Source: Lachnospiraceae bacterium (GTDB taxonomy: Bacteria; Bacillota; Clostridia; Lachnospirales; Lachnospiraceae). Taken from it: a stretch of 64,000 bases of DNA. The stretch lies in the NCBI GenBank assembly GCA_029012365.1, contig JAQXLY010000038.1:1-64000 (forward strand), in the 5' to 3' direction. The notes under the pieces were generated by a model, which was not told the origin of the DNA, searched no databases, and saw nothing but the letters and a program-made list of their open reading frames with translations. Shown here one piece after another: positions 18,795-30,683 of the stretch. Within the stretch, counting starts at the first letter, position 1. Every line of letters starts with the position of its first letter. The translations under genes and the position numbers were made by a program.

Positions 18795-20777
18795 CTATTC
18801 AATTACTATCATACCGTGGCCTTCCAGCTTAGGAATTTCGACAAAAACATACGTGTCCTTGTATTCAAAAGCAAGCTCCTCCATTGTCGGTGCCAGATAT
18901 ACTCTTTGCGGAACCCTCTCACAGCGGATTTGCAGCCGAAGGTCTGTCAGCGGAAGCTTTGTATCAACCACAGTCATTCTTCGGCTTTTCTTTTCCGCGA
19001 TATAATGAAGTATATGGACAATTGTTTTGTCATGCTGTTTCCTATACGTAACCTCCGCGCTGGACGGCAAGTTCGTGCGAAGCAACGGGGCATCCAGTAA
19101 CAGATTAATACACTTTTCGACAATATCGCGGTTTATTCTGGCACCCAATTCGATGTATTCCGAGAACACCTGGTTTGCAATGTATATAACATTTCCGTTT
19201 CTTACAATTGACGCATTGCCGGTGAGACACTCAAACGGAAAATGTTTGTGCGAGCAGAAACGGTCGTAAGTGCGATTGAAATAAGGTCTGCCTTCCTTTG
19301 CCAGTATTTCCGCACCCTGTCTTTCTTTTACACAAACACTTTCCTGATACATTGCATACTCCAAAGCAGGCAAGTCTCCCCGGAAGGAATCTTCCGGGAC
19401 AATATAGGAAGGATTATAAGGATTCGGTCCTATATACTCCACACCCAGTTCCTTAATCATAAAGTCCGAATAATCCGGATCAAGCCCTGAGCGATAGCTT
19501 GCAATGAGCTTTCCTCCCCGTTCCAGATAAGCAGATATTTTCTTAGCCATTTCGGAGTCGATTCGAGCATTGTCCGGTAAAATAATCAGCTTATACTTAT
19601 GTAAATCATCCAGACAATCAATAAAATCGAATTGATGGTGCAGCTCCAACATCATCCTCATAGCACCTTCGTCTGAAGTAAACTCTGCATGTACAGGTTC
19701 GTTTGTCATCATAATTCCGATGTCTGCCCGTTTCTCTGTGGAGACACACCACGGCTCCCTTTCCTCGATTTGCGCGTACACTTTGCCGATTCTTTCATAA
19801 ACAGCCTTATCAAGTACCCCTCTCGGATGCATCTGGTCACCGATACATATTTTACTTCCGTTCATAATCATCCTGAAGCACTCATATTCCAGAGCCTCCA
19901 GATTACGCAGGCTTCCGAAATCTCCCCACGCATTATGGAATTTACCGTTCATTCCGATAATCTCAGCTTTTTTTCTGTTATGGTAGTTCACATATAACGG
20001 AAAATGATTGTACCCCCAGGTTTCCGAAGGCAATGATTCTATCTCTATATGAGTCAGATACTTCAACCGTTCATTTATACTGATTTCCAGGTCATATCCG
20101 TTATCCGGTGCCAAATCACCGTTAAAGAAAACTAATGCGTCCGGACACTTTCCCTTCACATAGGAATATAGTCTTTTCATAAAACGAGTCACTACAATCA
20201 GGTCATGTTTCCTGACGTCTTCCGGCTCCTGCGGAGAAAGCCCCAACAACTTCATACTTTTTTGGCAATCCTTACAAACACAGCCATGCTGCGATATGAT
20301 ATCGAACCAAAAACCGTCCACAGGATACAATGAAATAATTTCATCCACCTGCTTAAAAATGAACTCCAGATAGTCTTCTTTATTTAAACATAGATTTCGC
20401 CAACTGTATTCCTCCTTGCAAAAAGGGGCTTTGCCGCCCAGAACACCGTCGGAGTTTACCTCTAACCAGTTAAGATTTTCTGCAGCTGCTTCCTCCCAGC
20501 CTATCGGAAAATAAATAGGAGCTTTCATTCCTTCTGCATGAAGTGCTGCTATCATTTCTCCTAAAAGATCTCTTTTAAGCCCCGGATGAACTCTGCCAAC
20601 CTTCGTAGGATAGTAGCACATTCCGTGATGACATTTCGCAAAAATATTAACAGACTGAACGCCGGCTTTTTTTAATGTAGCCGTAAACTCCACCGGATTA
20701 AAATCTGCCCCCACCTCCGGAATGGCAGGGGATGTATGAAAATCTAGATGTATTTGTCTGTAGGCTAATTCTTCCAT
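18795..20777 (-). CDS. glycoside hydrolase, probable alpha-L-fucosidase (GH151-like, beta-galactosidase trimerisation-type domain)
   Basis: RQIHLDFHTSPAIPEVGADFNPVEFTATLKKAGVQSVNIFAKCHHGMCYYPTKVGRVHPGL N-terminal barrel signature; fucI is immediately upstream in the transcript. Confidence 0.65.
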   Translation of the reverse strand: MEELAYRQIHLDFHTSPAIPEVGADFNPVEFTATLKKAGVQSVNIFAKCHHGMCYYPTKVGRVHPGLKRDLLGEMIAALHAEGMKAPIYFPIGWEEAAAENLNWLEVNSDGVLGGKAPFCKEEYSWRNLCLNKEDYLEFIFKQVDEIISLYPVDGFWFDIISQHGCVCKDCQKSMKLLGLSPQEPEDVRKHDLIVVTRFMKRLYSYVKGKCPDALVFFNGDLAPDNGYDLEISINERLKYLTHIEIESLPSETWGYNHFPLYVNYHNRKKAEIIGMNGKFHNAWGDFGSLRNLEALEYECFRMIMNGSKICIGDQMHPRGVLDKAVYERIGKVYAQIEEREPWCVSTEKRADIGIMMTNEPVHAEFTSDEGAMRMMLELHHQFDFIDCLDDLHKYKLIILPDNARIDSEMAKKISAYLERGGKLIASYRSGLDPDYSDFMIKELGVEYIGPNPYNPSYIVPEDSFRGDLPALEYAMYQESVCVKERQGAEILAKEGRPYFNRTYDRFCSHKHFPFECLTGNASIVRNGNVIYIANQVFSEYIELGARINRDIVEKCINLLLDAPLLRTNLPSSAEVTYRKQHDKTIVHILHYIAEKKSRRMTVVDTKLPLTDLRLQIRCERVPQRVYLAPTMEELAFEYKDTYVFVEIPKLEGHGMIVIE

Positions 20778-20817
20778 GCATAGCTTCTCCTTTGCTGTAG
20801 TGATTCACATCGTCGTA

Positions 20818-22617
20818 CTATTTGTACATAGGCCCGTATGCCGCACATGCACGATAATCAGCAGCTTCTTTATCCATTCCAAAGGCATCCCAGGCTTTCG
20901 GTCTGAAAATATCTTCTGCCGGTACGTTATGCATACAGACCGGAATTCTCAAGATAGAACAAAGCGTGATTAAATCCGCACCGATATGTCCGTAGGAAAT
21001 CGCGCCATGGTTTGCACCCCAATTATTCATTACGTCATAGGCCGTCTTAAACGGAGAACCTTCTCTGCCGTCACACCTCGGTGCAAACCAGGTACAAGGC
21101 CATGTATAGTCCGTTCTCTTCCACAGGGTATGAGATACCTCTGCAGGAAGCTCTACCGTCCAGCCTTCTGCAATTTGCAGAACCGGTCCCAATCCCTTAA
21201 TTAAGTTCAGACGAATCATTGTGGCCGGCATCTGCGCCTTTGTCTCAAATCTGGAAGAATAACCGCCGCCGCGGAAGTACCCCTTGTCAGCCGGATTCCA
21301 TGTAGTATTTTCCATAATGGCATCCTGGTCCTCCTGCGTCACTTCGTACCAAGGCTTCATAACCGCAGCTCCGTTGGCATCCTTTGCCCCTCCGTTGGCA
21401 TCCAGACAGCATGCGCCGGAATTAATCAGATGAATTACTCCATCCGCCTGTTTGGCTATTCCGTCAATTTCATAACCGGTTACCCGTTTAATGGAGTCGC
21501 CGCTCCAGTAAGTCCTGACATCGGCAAACATTTGCGCCCTGTTCGTTAACAACTTCATAAACAACATGCTGACACCATTGAGAACATCATTTTCCGTAGC
21601 AAGAATATAAGGCTCTCTTGCACCGTTCCAATCGAAGGAAGAATTCAATATAGCCTCCGCGAAATCTCCGTTCGGATAGAAATCCGTCCACTGACGTTGT
21701 CCCTGAAAACCGGCAGCAATTGCATTGTGACCTAACATTTCTTCTTCAAAGCCGGCCGGCAACGTTTGATTTCCGTTCATCAGATCTTTGATAATGACAG
21801 CCATCTTTACAGCAAATTCAAACTGTTCTTCCTTCACCGCATCATCATCCCTGATAAAATCAGGATTTTTATCAAAACCAATCTTACATTTTTCTTTTGC
21901 CCATTTCAGTGCTTTCCGAAATTCCTCTTCATTATATATGCCCTTGGACATACGACGAACAATTTCAACTTCATCTACGGATTCCACTCTTAATCCCAAA
22001 TAAGACTCCAGAAAATCAGAATCGACAATAGAGCCACCGATTCCCATGCAAATGGAACCGATTTGCAGGTAGGATTTCCCCCTCATCGTGGCAGCAGCAA
22101 CCGCAGCACGAGCGAATCTTAATAATTTTTCCCGAACATCCTCATCAATCGTGCCGTCGTCCGCATCTACGACATTATGGCCATAGATACCAAAAGCCGG
22201 CAATCCTTTTTGTGCATGTGTTGCAAGCACGCTCGCCAAATACACAGCTCCCGGTCTTTCTGTTGCATTTAATCCCCAGACGCCCTTTATGGTAGAAGGA
22301 TCCATATCCATTGTTTCAGACCCGTAACACCAGCACGGGGTTACAGTTAAAGTGATCGCAACGTTTTCCCGCCGAAACTTTTCTTCGCAGGCTGCCGCTT
22401 CCGCAACGCGCCCGATTGTAGTATCGGCAATAACAACCTTTACCGGCTGTCCGTTGGAATACTTTAGGTTTTTTTCAAATAATTCTTTTGCCGTCCGCGC
22501 CATGTCCATTGTCTGCTTTTCCAGAGACTCGCGAACCTTCAAAGGGCCTCTTCTTCCGTCAATCGTCGGACGAATTCCAATCACCGGGTAACCACCGATC
22601 AATCTGTTTTCAACCAT
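20818..22617 (-). CDS. fucI: L-fucose isomerase
   Basis: 599 aa; [71 protein letters not shown]. Confidence 0.95.
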   Translation of the reverse strand: MVENRLIGGYPVIGIRPTIDGRRGPLKVRESLEKQTMDMARTAKELFEKNLKYSNGQPVKVVIADTTIGRVAEAAACEEKFRRENVAITLTVTPCWCYGSETMDMDPSTIKGVWGLNATERPGAVYLASVLATHAQKGLPAFGIYGHNVVDADDGTIDEDVREKLLRFARAAVAAATMRGKSYLQIGSICMGIGGSIVDSDFLESYLGLRVESVDEVEIVRRMSKGIYNEEEFRKALKWAKEKCKIGFDKNPDFIRDDDAVKEEQFEFAVKMAVIIKDLMNGNQTLPAGFEEEMLGHNAIAAGFQGQRQWTDFYPNGDFAEAILNSSFDWNGAREPYILATENDVLNGVSMLFMKLLTNRAQMFADVRTYWSGDSIKRVTGYEIDGIAKQADGVIHLINSGACCLDANGGAKDANGAAVMKPWYEVTQEDQDAIMENTTWNPADKGYFRGGGYSSRFETKAQMPATMIRLNLIKGLGPVLQIAEGWTVELPAEVSHTLWKRTDYTWPCTWFAPRCDGREGSPFKTAYDVMNNWGANHGAISYGHIGADLITLCSILRIPVCMHNVPAEDIFRPKAWDAFGMDKEAADYRACAAYGPMYK

Positions 22618-22638
22618 TATTTTTCCTCCGTTTCTTAA

Positions 22639-23673
22639 TTATTTATCTTCATTTTTCACCGCATTCAAATCAGAGCCGATTACCTCCCAAAGCTCCTCAT
22701 TTACCTCAATCTCGGACCCGCTTTGCCACTCGTCGTAAAGCGCTCTGAATGCTTCTTCCTGACGAAGCGAAATCAATTCTTCTTTCTTTGCAATCGTTGC
22801 ATCTTCATCATATTCGGATGCACAGTAAAAAATGTAATAACCGTTTTCCGCCCGAAGCTGCATTGCCTCTCCCGCAGCCAGAGAATACACCGCACCGAAT
22901 TCTTCCGGAAGCTCCCCCTCACCTGTCATGATATCCAGATACTCCCTGTCGTCCGTATTGGCATAAGCAAGCGAATAAAAGTCGGCAGTTGTCTGCGCTT
23001 CCTTATATAAAGAATCAAACCGGTCCAGAGTTGCAATCAGCTCCTGTACCGTCAGAGCCGTCCGGTTTCCGGACTCATCCTCATGATAGTTCTTTAACAT
23101 CAGACTCTGAAAATGCTTTTGTGCGGCCTCTTCATCGGAAATGTCCGTATCCACATTCAATGTCACACTGTCATAAACCTTCTGTGCCAGGGCTGTATCC
23201 GAATATACCCGTTCCACATCCTTACGTGCGATTCCGTATAAAGCAAGTGTACCGTACTCCGCCTTTCCCATATATTCCTCCGTCCGTTCCGCCACCCGCT
23301 TTTTTTCCTCGCTGTCCAGTTCAATCCCCATCTTCTTTGCCTGTGCGCATACTGTCTTTACATAAATCACCTGCTCTAAAGTCCGGTTTTTTACCCATTC
23401 TCCCAGCGTTGTACCGTCTTCTTTTAAAATGTAACTCCAGATTTCATCACCATAAGCGCTTTCATATTCCTGCTTTGCGGACTGCAAATACAGCATTATC
23501 TCCCTGTAACCTACGCCTACGCCGTCAATCGTAACCACAGTCTTATCCATATACTCCGTCCGGTCGGCACCCGCCGTCGGTGTCCCCGGTTTCCCCGTCT
23601 TTTCATTGCAGCCTGTCACAATCCCCGATAAAAGGCATAATACAAAACAGGCCGCTATCCATTTTCTTTTCAT
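22639..23673 (-). CDS. foldase/peptidyl-prolyl isomerase-like lipoprotein (PrsA/SurA-N-like)
   Basis: Lipobox LLSGIVTGC; SurA/PrsA-like helical N-terminal region; in a pth-mfd-prsA-like arrangement. Confidence 0.7.
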   Translation of the reverse strand: MKRKWIAACFVLCLLSGIVTGCNEKTGKPGTPTAGADRTEYMDKTVVTIDGVGVGYREIMLYLQSAKQEYESAYGDEIWSYILKEDGTTLGEWVKNRTLEQVIYVKTVCAQAKKMGIELDSEEKKRVAERTEEYMGKAEYGTLALYGIARKDVERVYSDTALAQKVYDSVTLNVDTDISDEEAAQKHFQSLMLKNYHEDESGNRTALTVQELIATLDRFDSLYKEAQTTADFYSLAYANTDDREYLDIMTGEGELPEEFGAVYSLAAGEAMQLRAENGYYIFYCASEYDEDATIAKKEELISLRQEEAFRALYDEWQSGSEIEVNEELWEVIGSDLNAVKNEDK

Positions 23674-23709
23674 TCCGTACTCCTTCCTTTTCTCCGGCAT
23701 ACCAAAGCA

Positions 23710-26700
23710 CTAAACCAGTTCCTCCTTCATCGCCTTAAGCAGCTCCCTTAACTCTTTCAGGACGCTCTTCACATCCGGTCGTCCGCTACTTTTCCCGCGA
23801 AGCACCGCCGGCTCATAAATAAACTCCGGATTCCCCTCCATCGAAAACCTCAGTCTGCCGTCATACTGCTCCAACAGTGCCGGAATACGCTGCGGAATCA
23901 GCCTTGCCTTCGGATAAAGCAAAAGCTTTACCACAGCTCCGTGCCAGGTAAGCTGGGTTACATATACCTCATGTGCAAAGGATTTCAGTAATGCAATCTC
24001 CAGTAACCGGCTTACACTCTGCGGAATGTCTCCGAATCTGTCGATTAATTCATCCTGAAGCTCGTAAAGCTCCTCCTCCGACCGGATAAGCGCAATTCGT
24101 TTATACATATCCAGCTTCTGCACCTCATTCCGTATATATGTTTCCGGAATATAAGCATCCGCCTCCAAATCTACCGAAGTATCAAATTCCTCCTCAGGAG
24201 ACACATCCCCTTTGATTTCTTTTACCGCTTCATTTAAAAGCTTACAATATAAATCGTATCCTACCGCCTCCATATGACCGCTCTGTTCTGCCCCGAGCAG
24301 ATTCCCGGCTCCCCGGATTTCAAGGTCACGCATGGCAATCTTAAAGCCCGAACCCAGCTCCGTAAACTCTTTAATTGCCGCAAGTCTCTTTTCGGCAATC
24401 TCCTTTAACATTTTATCGCGCTTATACATCAAAAATGCATACGCCGTTCGATTTGTGCGTCCCACACGTCCGCGGAGCTGGTAGAGCTGGGACAGTCCCA
24501 GACGGTCCGCATCGGCAATAATCATTGTATTTACATTGGAAATATCCAGTCCGGTTTCAATAATTGTGGTAGAAACCAGAACATCAATTTCCCCGTTAAT
24601 AAACTCATACATTATCTTTTCCAGCGCACGCTCGGTCATCTGACCGTGGGCATATGCCACATTTGCCTCAGGCAGCATTTTCTGCAGCCCGGCTGCCACC
24701 TCATCAATTCCGTGTACACGGTTATATACGTAATATACCTGTCCGCCTCTGGCAAGCTCACGGCAGATTGCCTCCCGTACCATCTCGTCATTCTGTTCCA
24801 GTACAAAGGTCTGAATCGGCAGACGATCCACCGGAGGTTCCTCCAAAATACTCATATCCCGGATGCCGATCAGGCTCATATGAAGTGTCCGCGGAATCGG
24901 CGTTGCCGTCAGGGTCAGTACATCCACATCCCCTTTCAGCTGTTTGATTTTTTCCTTATGTGCCACACCGAAGCGCTGTTCCTCATCAACAATGAGCAGG
25001 CCGAGGTTTTTCGGCTGAATATCCTTTGACAATACTCTGTGTGTTCCGATTACAATATCAACTGAACCCTTTTTCAATCCCTCGATGACCGCCTTTTGCT
25101 GTGCGGGTGTCCGAAATCTGGACAGCAGCTCAATCCGCACCGGGTAATTCATCATACGCTGGGTAAATGTATTGTAATGCTGCTGCGCCAGAATCGTTGT
25201 AGGCACGAGCACCACTACCTGTTTTCCGTTGGACACTGCCTTAAACGCCGCACGGAGTGCCACCTCTGTCTTTCCGTACCCTACATCTCCGCAAAGCAGG
25301 CGGTCCATAATACGGGTACTCTCCATATCCCTTTTAATTTCTTCGATAGCACGAAGCTGGTCATCGGTCTCTTCAAACGGAAACAAATCCTCCATTTCCT
25401 TCTGCCAGACCGTATCCTCCTCGCAGGCAAAGCCCTTCTTGGAGCTGCGAAGCGCATACAGCTCCACCAGCTCCTTTGCAAGATCCCGTACCGCTCCCCG
25501 CACGCGGGTCTTTGTATTCTTCCATTCCACGGAATTCAGCTTATTAAGCTTCGGCTTTTTTGCCGCATCCGCCGACGCATATTTCTGAATCACATCAAGC
25601 CCGGTGGCAGGAACATAAAGATTTCCTCCGTCCCCGTATTCGATTTTAATATAATCCTTCGTGACCTTTTCCACTTCAATCTTTTCAATACCGCGATAAA
25701 TTCCGAGTCCGTGATTTTCATGAACCACATAATCACCGAAGGTCAGGTCGTTCAGGCTCCCGATATGCTGACCGTCATAGGTCTTGCGCTTTTTCTTCTT
25801 ATGCTCCGTACCGAAAATATCACTTTCGGAAATCACCGCCCATTTAATCATCGGATACTCAAAGCCGCGATGAACGCTGCCGCTGCCGACTAAAATTTCT
25901 CCCGGCTGTACCACACGGTCCGAATCATCACAATAAAAGGCAGTCAGCTCCCTTTCTCTCAAATCACCCGCAAGACGCTCCGCACGTACACCGGAAGCAC
26001 ATAAAAGCACTACCCGGTACCCGCTCTTTTTCCATGCCTGCAAATCCTTTACCAATAGCTCAAAATTATTGTTATATCCCGCAACGGAACGCACAGTCAG
26101 GTCAAAACGTGCCGTAGCCGCAAGATAAGGCAGCTTTTGTTCGAGCATGGACATCAGCACCGTATTCTTCCGCCCAAGATTTGCAAGCAGCGCCTTGTAA
26201 TCGAATATAACATCTGCCTGTCCCGGCAGAATATACCCTTTCTCCAGACGTCCGGTCATACTCTGTGAGAACTCCTCAGCCACAGCATCTCCCTTTTCGG
26301 CAAGCCGTGCCGGTTCATCCAGAAAGATAATGGTATCATCACCGAAATAGTCAAAGAACGACACCGTATTGTCATAAAAGTAGCGGATACAATTATCTGC
26401 TCCCGCAAGTCCTCCGAGACAGTCAATCCTCTCACAAAGCTCCTCTGTCTCCCGCCGCAGTCTGGCTGCCTCCTCGGTTTTCATTTTCTTCCGGAGCACT
26501 TCAATGTTTTTCGCCGTCTCACTCCGTATTCTTTCAAGTCCGTCTGCCTTTTGCCCCTCTTCTAAAATCAGCTCGGTTGCCGGGTAAATGCAGATTCGTT
26601 CCACCTGATCTATGGAACGTTGGTTCGTTACATCAAAATAGCGGATGGAATCTACTTCATCTCCGAAAAATTCAATACGAAACGGCGCATCCTCCGTCAA

Positions 26701-27246
26701 TACAAACACATCCAGAATGCCGCCGCGCACCGCAAATTCTCCCGGATGCTCCACCTGTCCCTGTCTCTCATAGCCAAGGCTTACCAGCTGTTTTGTTAAA
26801 CCGGTTAAGTCCGCCACATCCTCCCTTGCCAGAAAAATGCAGTGTTCCTTCACGTAACTTAACGGAAGCACATGGTCGATGCCGCCGTCAATCGTAGTTA
26901 CAATCGTAACCGGCTGTTCCTCCAAAAGCTTCCGTATTACCCGCATCCGCTCTCTTATCAAACCGTTGCCGTGGATATCCGCACTGAAAAAAATAACGTC
27001 CTTTGCAGGATAATACAATGTCTCCGAATCATATAAGCGGCAATCCTCGCATATTTCTTTTGCTTTTAGTTCGTTGTACGTCACAATCAGACGCACACGG
27101 TAGTTTTCTCCCAGCGTATGCACAAAATGGCATTTCTGGGAATCAATACAGCCGGTTACGGCAACCGGTGTCTTCTTCCTCAGCAATGCCTCTGCACATT
27201 CTTCATATTCTCTTAATGCCTTTAACGGCTCGGTGTAAGTAAGCAT
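23710..27246 (-). CDS. mfd: transcription-repair coupling factor Mfd
   Basis: [79 protein letters not shown]-terminal TRCF domain. Confidence 0.98.
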   Translation of the reverse strand: MLTYTEPLKALREYEECAEALLRKKTPVAVTGCIDSQKCHFVHTLGENYRVRLIVTYNELKAKEICEDCRLYDSETLYYPAKDVIFFSADIHGNGLIRERMRVIRKLLEEQPVTIVTTIDGGIDHVLPLSYVKEHCIFLAREDVADLTGLTKQLVSLGYERQGQVEHPGEFAVRGGILDVFVLTEDAPFRIEFFGDEVDSIRYFDVTNQRSIDQVERICIYPATELILEEGQKADGLERIRSETAKNIEVLRKKMKTEEAARLRRETEELCERIDCLGGLAGADNCIRYFYDNTVSFFDYFGDDTIIFLDEPARLAEKGDAVAEEFSQSMTGRLEKGYILPGQADVIFDYKALLANLGRKNTVLMSMLEQKLPYLAATARFDLTVRSVAGYNNNFELLVKDLQAWKKSGYRVVLLCASGVRAERLAGDLRERELTAFYCDDSDRVVQPGEILVGSGSVHRGFEYPMIKWAVISESDIFGTEHKKKKRKTYDGQHIGSLNDLTFGDYVVHENHGLGIYRGIEKIEVEKVTKDYIKIEYGDGGNLYVPATGLDVIQKYASADAAKKPKLNKLNSVEWKNTKTRVRGAVRDLAKELVELYALRSSKKGFACEEDTVWQKEMEDLFPFEETDDQLRAIEEIKRDMESTRIMDRLLCGDVGYGKTEVALRAAFKAVSNGKQVVVLVPTTILAQQHYNTFTQRMMNYPVRIELLSRFRTPAQQKAVIEGLKKGSVDIVIGTHRVLSKDIQPKNLGLLIVDEEQRFGVAHKEKIKQLKGDVDVLTLTATPIPRTLHMSLIGIRDMSILEEPPVDRLPIQTFVLEQNDEMVREAICRELARGGQVYYVYNRVHGIDEVAAGLQKMLPEANVAYAHGQMTERALEKIMYEFINGEIDVLVSTTIIETGLDISNVNTMIIADADRLGLSQLYQLRGRVGRTNRTAYAFLMYKRDKMLKEIAEKRLAAIKEFTELGSGFKIAMRDLEIRGAGNLLGAEQSGHMEAVGYDLYCKLLNEAVKEIKGDVSPEEEFDTSVDLEADAYIPETYIRNEVQKLDMYKRIALIRSEEELYELQDELIDRFGDIPQSVSRLLEIALLKSFAHEVYVTQLTWHGAVVKLLLYPKARLIPQRIPALLEQYDGRLRFSMEGNPEFIYEPAVLRGKSSGRPDVKSVLKELRELLKAMKEELV

Positions 27247-27254
27247 ACTCCTCC

Positions 27255-27818
27255 TCACAGGCAATTACACCTGTTCATGGCTGTTTCGATTCCTTCTTTC
27301 ATAATGATACTACATGCTTTTGCGGCATTTCCTACCGCTTCCCGCATAAGCGGAAGCTCCTCCGCCTGAAATCTTCCAAGCACATAGTCCGCCAAATCCC
27401 ATCCGGCCGGCTTTTCTCCTATGCCGATACGGATACGGGCAAACTCTTCCGTACCGAGTCTCGCAATAATACTCTTCATGCCGTTATGCCCGCCCGCACT
27501 TCCTTTTTTCCGCACGCGAAGCTTTCCCACCGGCAAAGAAATATCATCATAGATTACTATAATATGCCCCGGATCTAATTTATAGTAGTCCATCGCTTCC
27601 TTAATACAATCTCCGCTCAGATTCATAAAGGTGAGCGGCTGTACAAGTAAGACCTTCTCACCTTCAATCACACCTTTCCCGCAAAGCCCTTTATGTTTCT
27701 TTGTATCCAGCGTAATCCGGTAATCATCGCAAAGTCTCGTAATCGTATCATACCCGATATTATGTCTGGTGCCGGCATAATCCCTTGTGGGATTTCCCAG
27801 TCCTGCAATCAAATACAT
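27255..27818 (-). CDS. pth: peptidyl-tRNA hydrolase
   Basis: MYLIAGLGNPTRDYAGTRHNIGYDTI, PLTFMNLSG, KGSAGGHNGMKSI. Confidence 0.97.
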   Translation of the reverse strand: MYLIAGLGNPTRDYAGTRHNIGYDTITRLCDDYRITLDTKKHKGLCGKGVIEGEKVLLVQPLTFMNLSGDCIKEAMDYYKLDPGHIIVIYDDISLPVGKLRVRKKGSAGGHNGMKSIIARLGTEEFARIRIGIGEKPAGWDLADYVLGRFQAEELPLMREAVGNAAKACSIIMKEGIETAMNRCNCL

Positions 27819-27848
27819 CGTTCTCCGTCCTTTTTACAAAATAGTCCT

Positions 27849-29336
27849 TTAATTATAGATACTGTGGTATACTCTTCCGTTTTCAAGCTCAAGCTGATGG
27901 TAGTATAACAGCTCCCGTACCGTTACAATCTGATATCCGTCCTCAATCAGCCGCGGCAGCAGAACCTCTACGGCATTAACCGTAGTTTCGTAAATGTCAT
28001 GCATCAGCACAATTCTTCCGTTTGCAACCTCGGCCAATACCTGCTCTACAATTTTATCCGTATCACGCAGCTTCCAGTCCTGACTGTCCAGATTCCATGA
28101 GATAAGCGGTGCGTTTGTATACTTTCTTACCTTATCATCCACATTGCCGTATGGAGGGCGGATAAAGGTCGGGTACTCTCCCGTCAGCGCAAAGATATTT
28201 TCCCGTGCCTTTGTTACCTCTTCGATTATCTCCTCCGCAGAAAGAGTAGGAAGATTCTGATGCGAATAGGTATGGCTGCCCAGTTCATTTCCGGACTCAT
28301 AAATCAGCTTTACCGTTTTCTGATTAGACTCCGTGAAAAACGAACGGTCGCCCAGCACAAAAAAGGTCGCCCTGGCTCCGTTCTCCTCCAAAATCTTTAG
28401 CAATCGTGGAGTTTGTATATAATGTGGTCCGTCATCAAATGTAAATGCAATCATTGGCTTTGACGGGTCCAGCTCGCGAATGCCGTCCGCAGGCACATTC
28501 CCGTTTACAGTAACCGTCATATAAGTATGAAGCTCTATATACGGAATCGTAATCGATTGCCGCAAACCGTCACTCTCATAAAAAAATTTTGCTCCGTCGG
28601 CAGTCAGAAGATACTCCGGAAATTCCTCGCGTGTTCCGCTAAGCTCCCCGGTCTCCTGTCCCTCCGAATCCGTCAGCTCCTCCGCCCGGACATCCGTCTC
28701 ATTTACAAGACCGGCGGCATACCGGTATGCGGCATCTGTAAAGAGCGTATCCGCTTCTATTTCTTCGCCTTTCTTCTTATTATAAATCCATTGTACCTGT
28801 GACAGCTCACTCACACCGTCGATTTCTATATTAATATGGAACAAAACCGACAAAAGCTCTCCCGCTTCTCCGTCCTCGTAATCAATTACGAGCTTACGCT
28901 CTGTGCCTTCTGTCGCAGAAGCCGTTTTCAGTTTCTCTGCCAGCAGTTCCTCCGCCGCTGCCTTTACCGCTTCCCTGTATGCTGCTATGTCATAGGAGGG
29001 ATAACGCAGTCCGTATGCAACTCCCTGCTCGTATGCCAAAATCTCCTCCGACTGTCCCGAATGTATATAATCTTCCGTAAACTCTGCCTGCGGTATTGGC
29101 GTAGCAACAGGTGTCTTTGTATCTTCCTTGTCATTTCCCGCTCCCGGCGTAGTCGTGTCCGGTTGCCTCTGCGGTTTTCCGGCTGCGTCCACGCTGTCCG
29201 CATCCTCATATGGCTTAAGCTTCGACAAGCCTGCCGCATACTTAATAATAAGAAATGACGACACAAGCATCAGCACACACCATGAACAAAAGAGCACCTT
29301 CTTTAGTGCTGATACCCTTCTTTTGTTACGTTTCAT
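27849..29336 (-). CDS. polysaccharide deacetylase (NodB domain) with N-terminal PdaC/RsiV-like region
   Basis: IAFTFDDGPHYIQTPRLLKILEE, GNELGSHTYSHQNL, FIRPPYGNVDDKV, WNLDSQDW; N-terminal TM anchor. Confidence 0.92.
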   Translation of the reverse strand: MKRNKRRVSALKKVLFCSWCVLMLVSSFLIIKYAAGLSKLKPYEDADSVDAAGKPQRQPDTTTPGAGNDKEDTKTPVATPIPQAEFTEDYIHSGQSEEILAYEQGVAYGLRYPSYDIAAYREAVKAAAEELLAEKLKTASATEGTERKLVIDYEDGEAGELLSVLFHINIEIDGVSELSQVQWIYNKKKGEEIEADTLFTDAAYRYAAGLVNETDVRAEELTDSEGQETGELSGTREEFPEYLLTADGAKFFYESDGLRQSITIPYIELHTYMTVTVNGNVPADGIRELDPSKPMIAFTFDDGPHYIQTPRLLKILEENGARATFFVLGDRSFFTESNQKTVKLIYESGNELGSHTYSHQNLPTLSAEEIIEEVTKARENIFALTGEYPTFIRPPYGNVDDKVRKYTNAPLISWNLDSQDWKLRDTDKIVEQVLAEVANGRIVLMHDIYETTVNAVEVLLPRLIEDGYQIVTVRELLYYHQLELENGRVYHSIYN

Positions 29337-29491
29337 AATAACTCCTTTCTCTGCAATCCACACCCCGCTGTCACTCTTAGATTACTCCAAATCACGTTAA
29401 GTTTCAAGCCCCATTTCTGCAAACCGGGTAGAATTTTTTACCAATTTCGCCTCGAATCCGGCAGGACAGAGCTTTCCCTAAAACAGCGAAA

Positions 29492-29534
29492 GCCGCGTGG
29501 CTGCACCTCCTTACAAGAGGTCATGTCACGCGGC
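29492..29534 (-). terminator. inverted repeat downstream of glgD, possible terminator
   Basis: GCCGCGTG (29492-29499) / CACGCGGC (29527-29534) with internal ACCTC/GAGGT pairing; no strong U-tract. Confidence 0.45.
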
Positions 29535-29558
29535 ACTTCATCCGTTACTATTTCCTTA

Positions 29559-30683
29559 TCAACCTAAAGGAAAGCGGTCATTCTTTTCCACTACAATCTT
29601 AATTTTTCCATCCTCTCCCACATGTCTGGAATTCGGACGAATCGTATCACGGCTTTCCACAATGCAGTTTTCAAGATAAGTATTATCACCGATATGAACG
29701 TCGTTTAAAATAACACAATTCTTAATTGTACAATTATTTCCCACGTAAATCTTCTTAAACAATACGGAATTTTCCACTACACCGTTTATAATACAACCGC
29801 TGGACACCAGACTGTTTTTCACGACAGCTCCCGGATTATACTTTGCCGGAGGCAAATCATCGATTTTGGAGTAAACATCCGGATATTCCTTATAGAAATA
29901 GTTACGAATATCTTTGTTCAGGAAGTCCATATTTGTACGGTAGTAAGACTCTACGGATGCAATGTTGCTCCAATAAGTATCCATTTGATAGGAATAGATA
30001 TTCTTGACATCCTTATAACGAATCAGAATATCCTTCACAAAATCAAATCGTTCTTCGGCAGCCGCCTGCTCCATAAGCTCAATCAGCTGACGGCGACGAA
30101 TCACATAAATACCGGTAGAAACAAGATTTCCGGTAGGTGAAAGCGGCTTCTCCTGAAAATCCGTAATCCTTCCGTCTTCCGATATTTCTACAATACCGAA
30201 ACGAGCCAGCTCGTCAGAATTGCTGATTTCTTTCGTCACTACCGTAATATCCGCCTTTTTCTCAATGTGATATTCAAGAACCTTATTGTAGTCCAGCTTA
30301 TATACACAGTCACCCGACGCAATTACAACATACGGTTCATGACAGTTTCTTAAAAAGACAAGATTCTGTGCAATCGCATCCGCAGTTCCGCGATACCAAA
30401 ACCCGTTGTCATTTGTAATAGTAGGCGGAAATACAAACAGTCCACCCTGCTTTCTGCCGAAATCCCACCATTTCGAGGAACTGAGATGTTCATTCAGCGA
30501 ACGGGAGTTATACTGTGTCAATACCGCTACCTTCTGCACATGAGAATTCGACATATTGCTGAGTGCAAAGTCAATCGCACGATAGCTGCCCGCAACCGGC
30601 ATTGCCGCGATTGCACGCTTATTCGATAGCTCATGCATTCTGCTTGAGTTGCCTCCTGCCAGAATAATACCTAATGCTCTCAT
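29559..30683 (-). CDS. glgD: glucose-1-phosphate adenylyltransferase subunit GlgD
   Basis: [47 protein letters not shown]; paired with glgC; C-terminal left-handed beta-helix. Confidence 0.95.
   Translation of the reverse strand: MRALGIILAGGNSSRMHELSNKRAIAAMPVAGSYRAIDFALSNMSNSHVQKVAVLTQYNSRSLNEHLSSSKWWDFGRKQGGLFVFPPTITNDNGFWYRGTADAIAQNLVFLRNCHEPYVVIASGDCVYKLDYNKVLEYHIEKKADITVVTKEISNSDELARFGIVEISEDGRITDFQEKPLSPTGNLVSTGIYVIRRRQLIELMEQAAAEERFDFVKDILIRYKDVKNIYSYQMDTYWSNIASVESYYRTNMDFLNKDIRNYFYKEYPDVYSKIDDLPPAKYNPGAVVKNSLVSSGCIINGVVENSVLFKKIYVGNNCTIKNCVILNDVHIGDNTYLENCIVESRDTIRPNSRHVGEDGKIKIVVEKNDRFPLG

Noticed and set aside
25096-25893. 265-aa plus-strand ORF
   Set aside because: Antisense to mfd, which has unambiguous motifs; shadow ORF.
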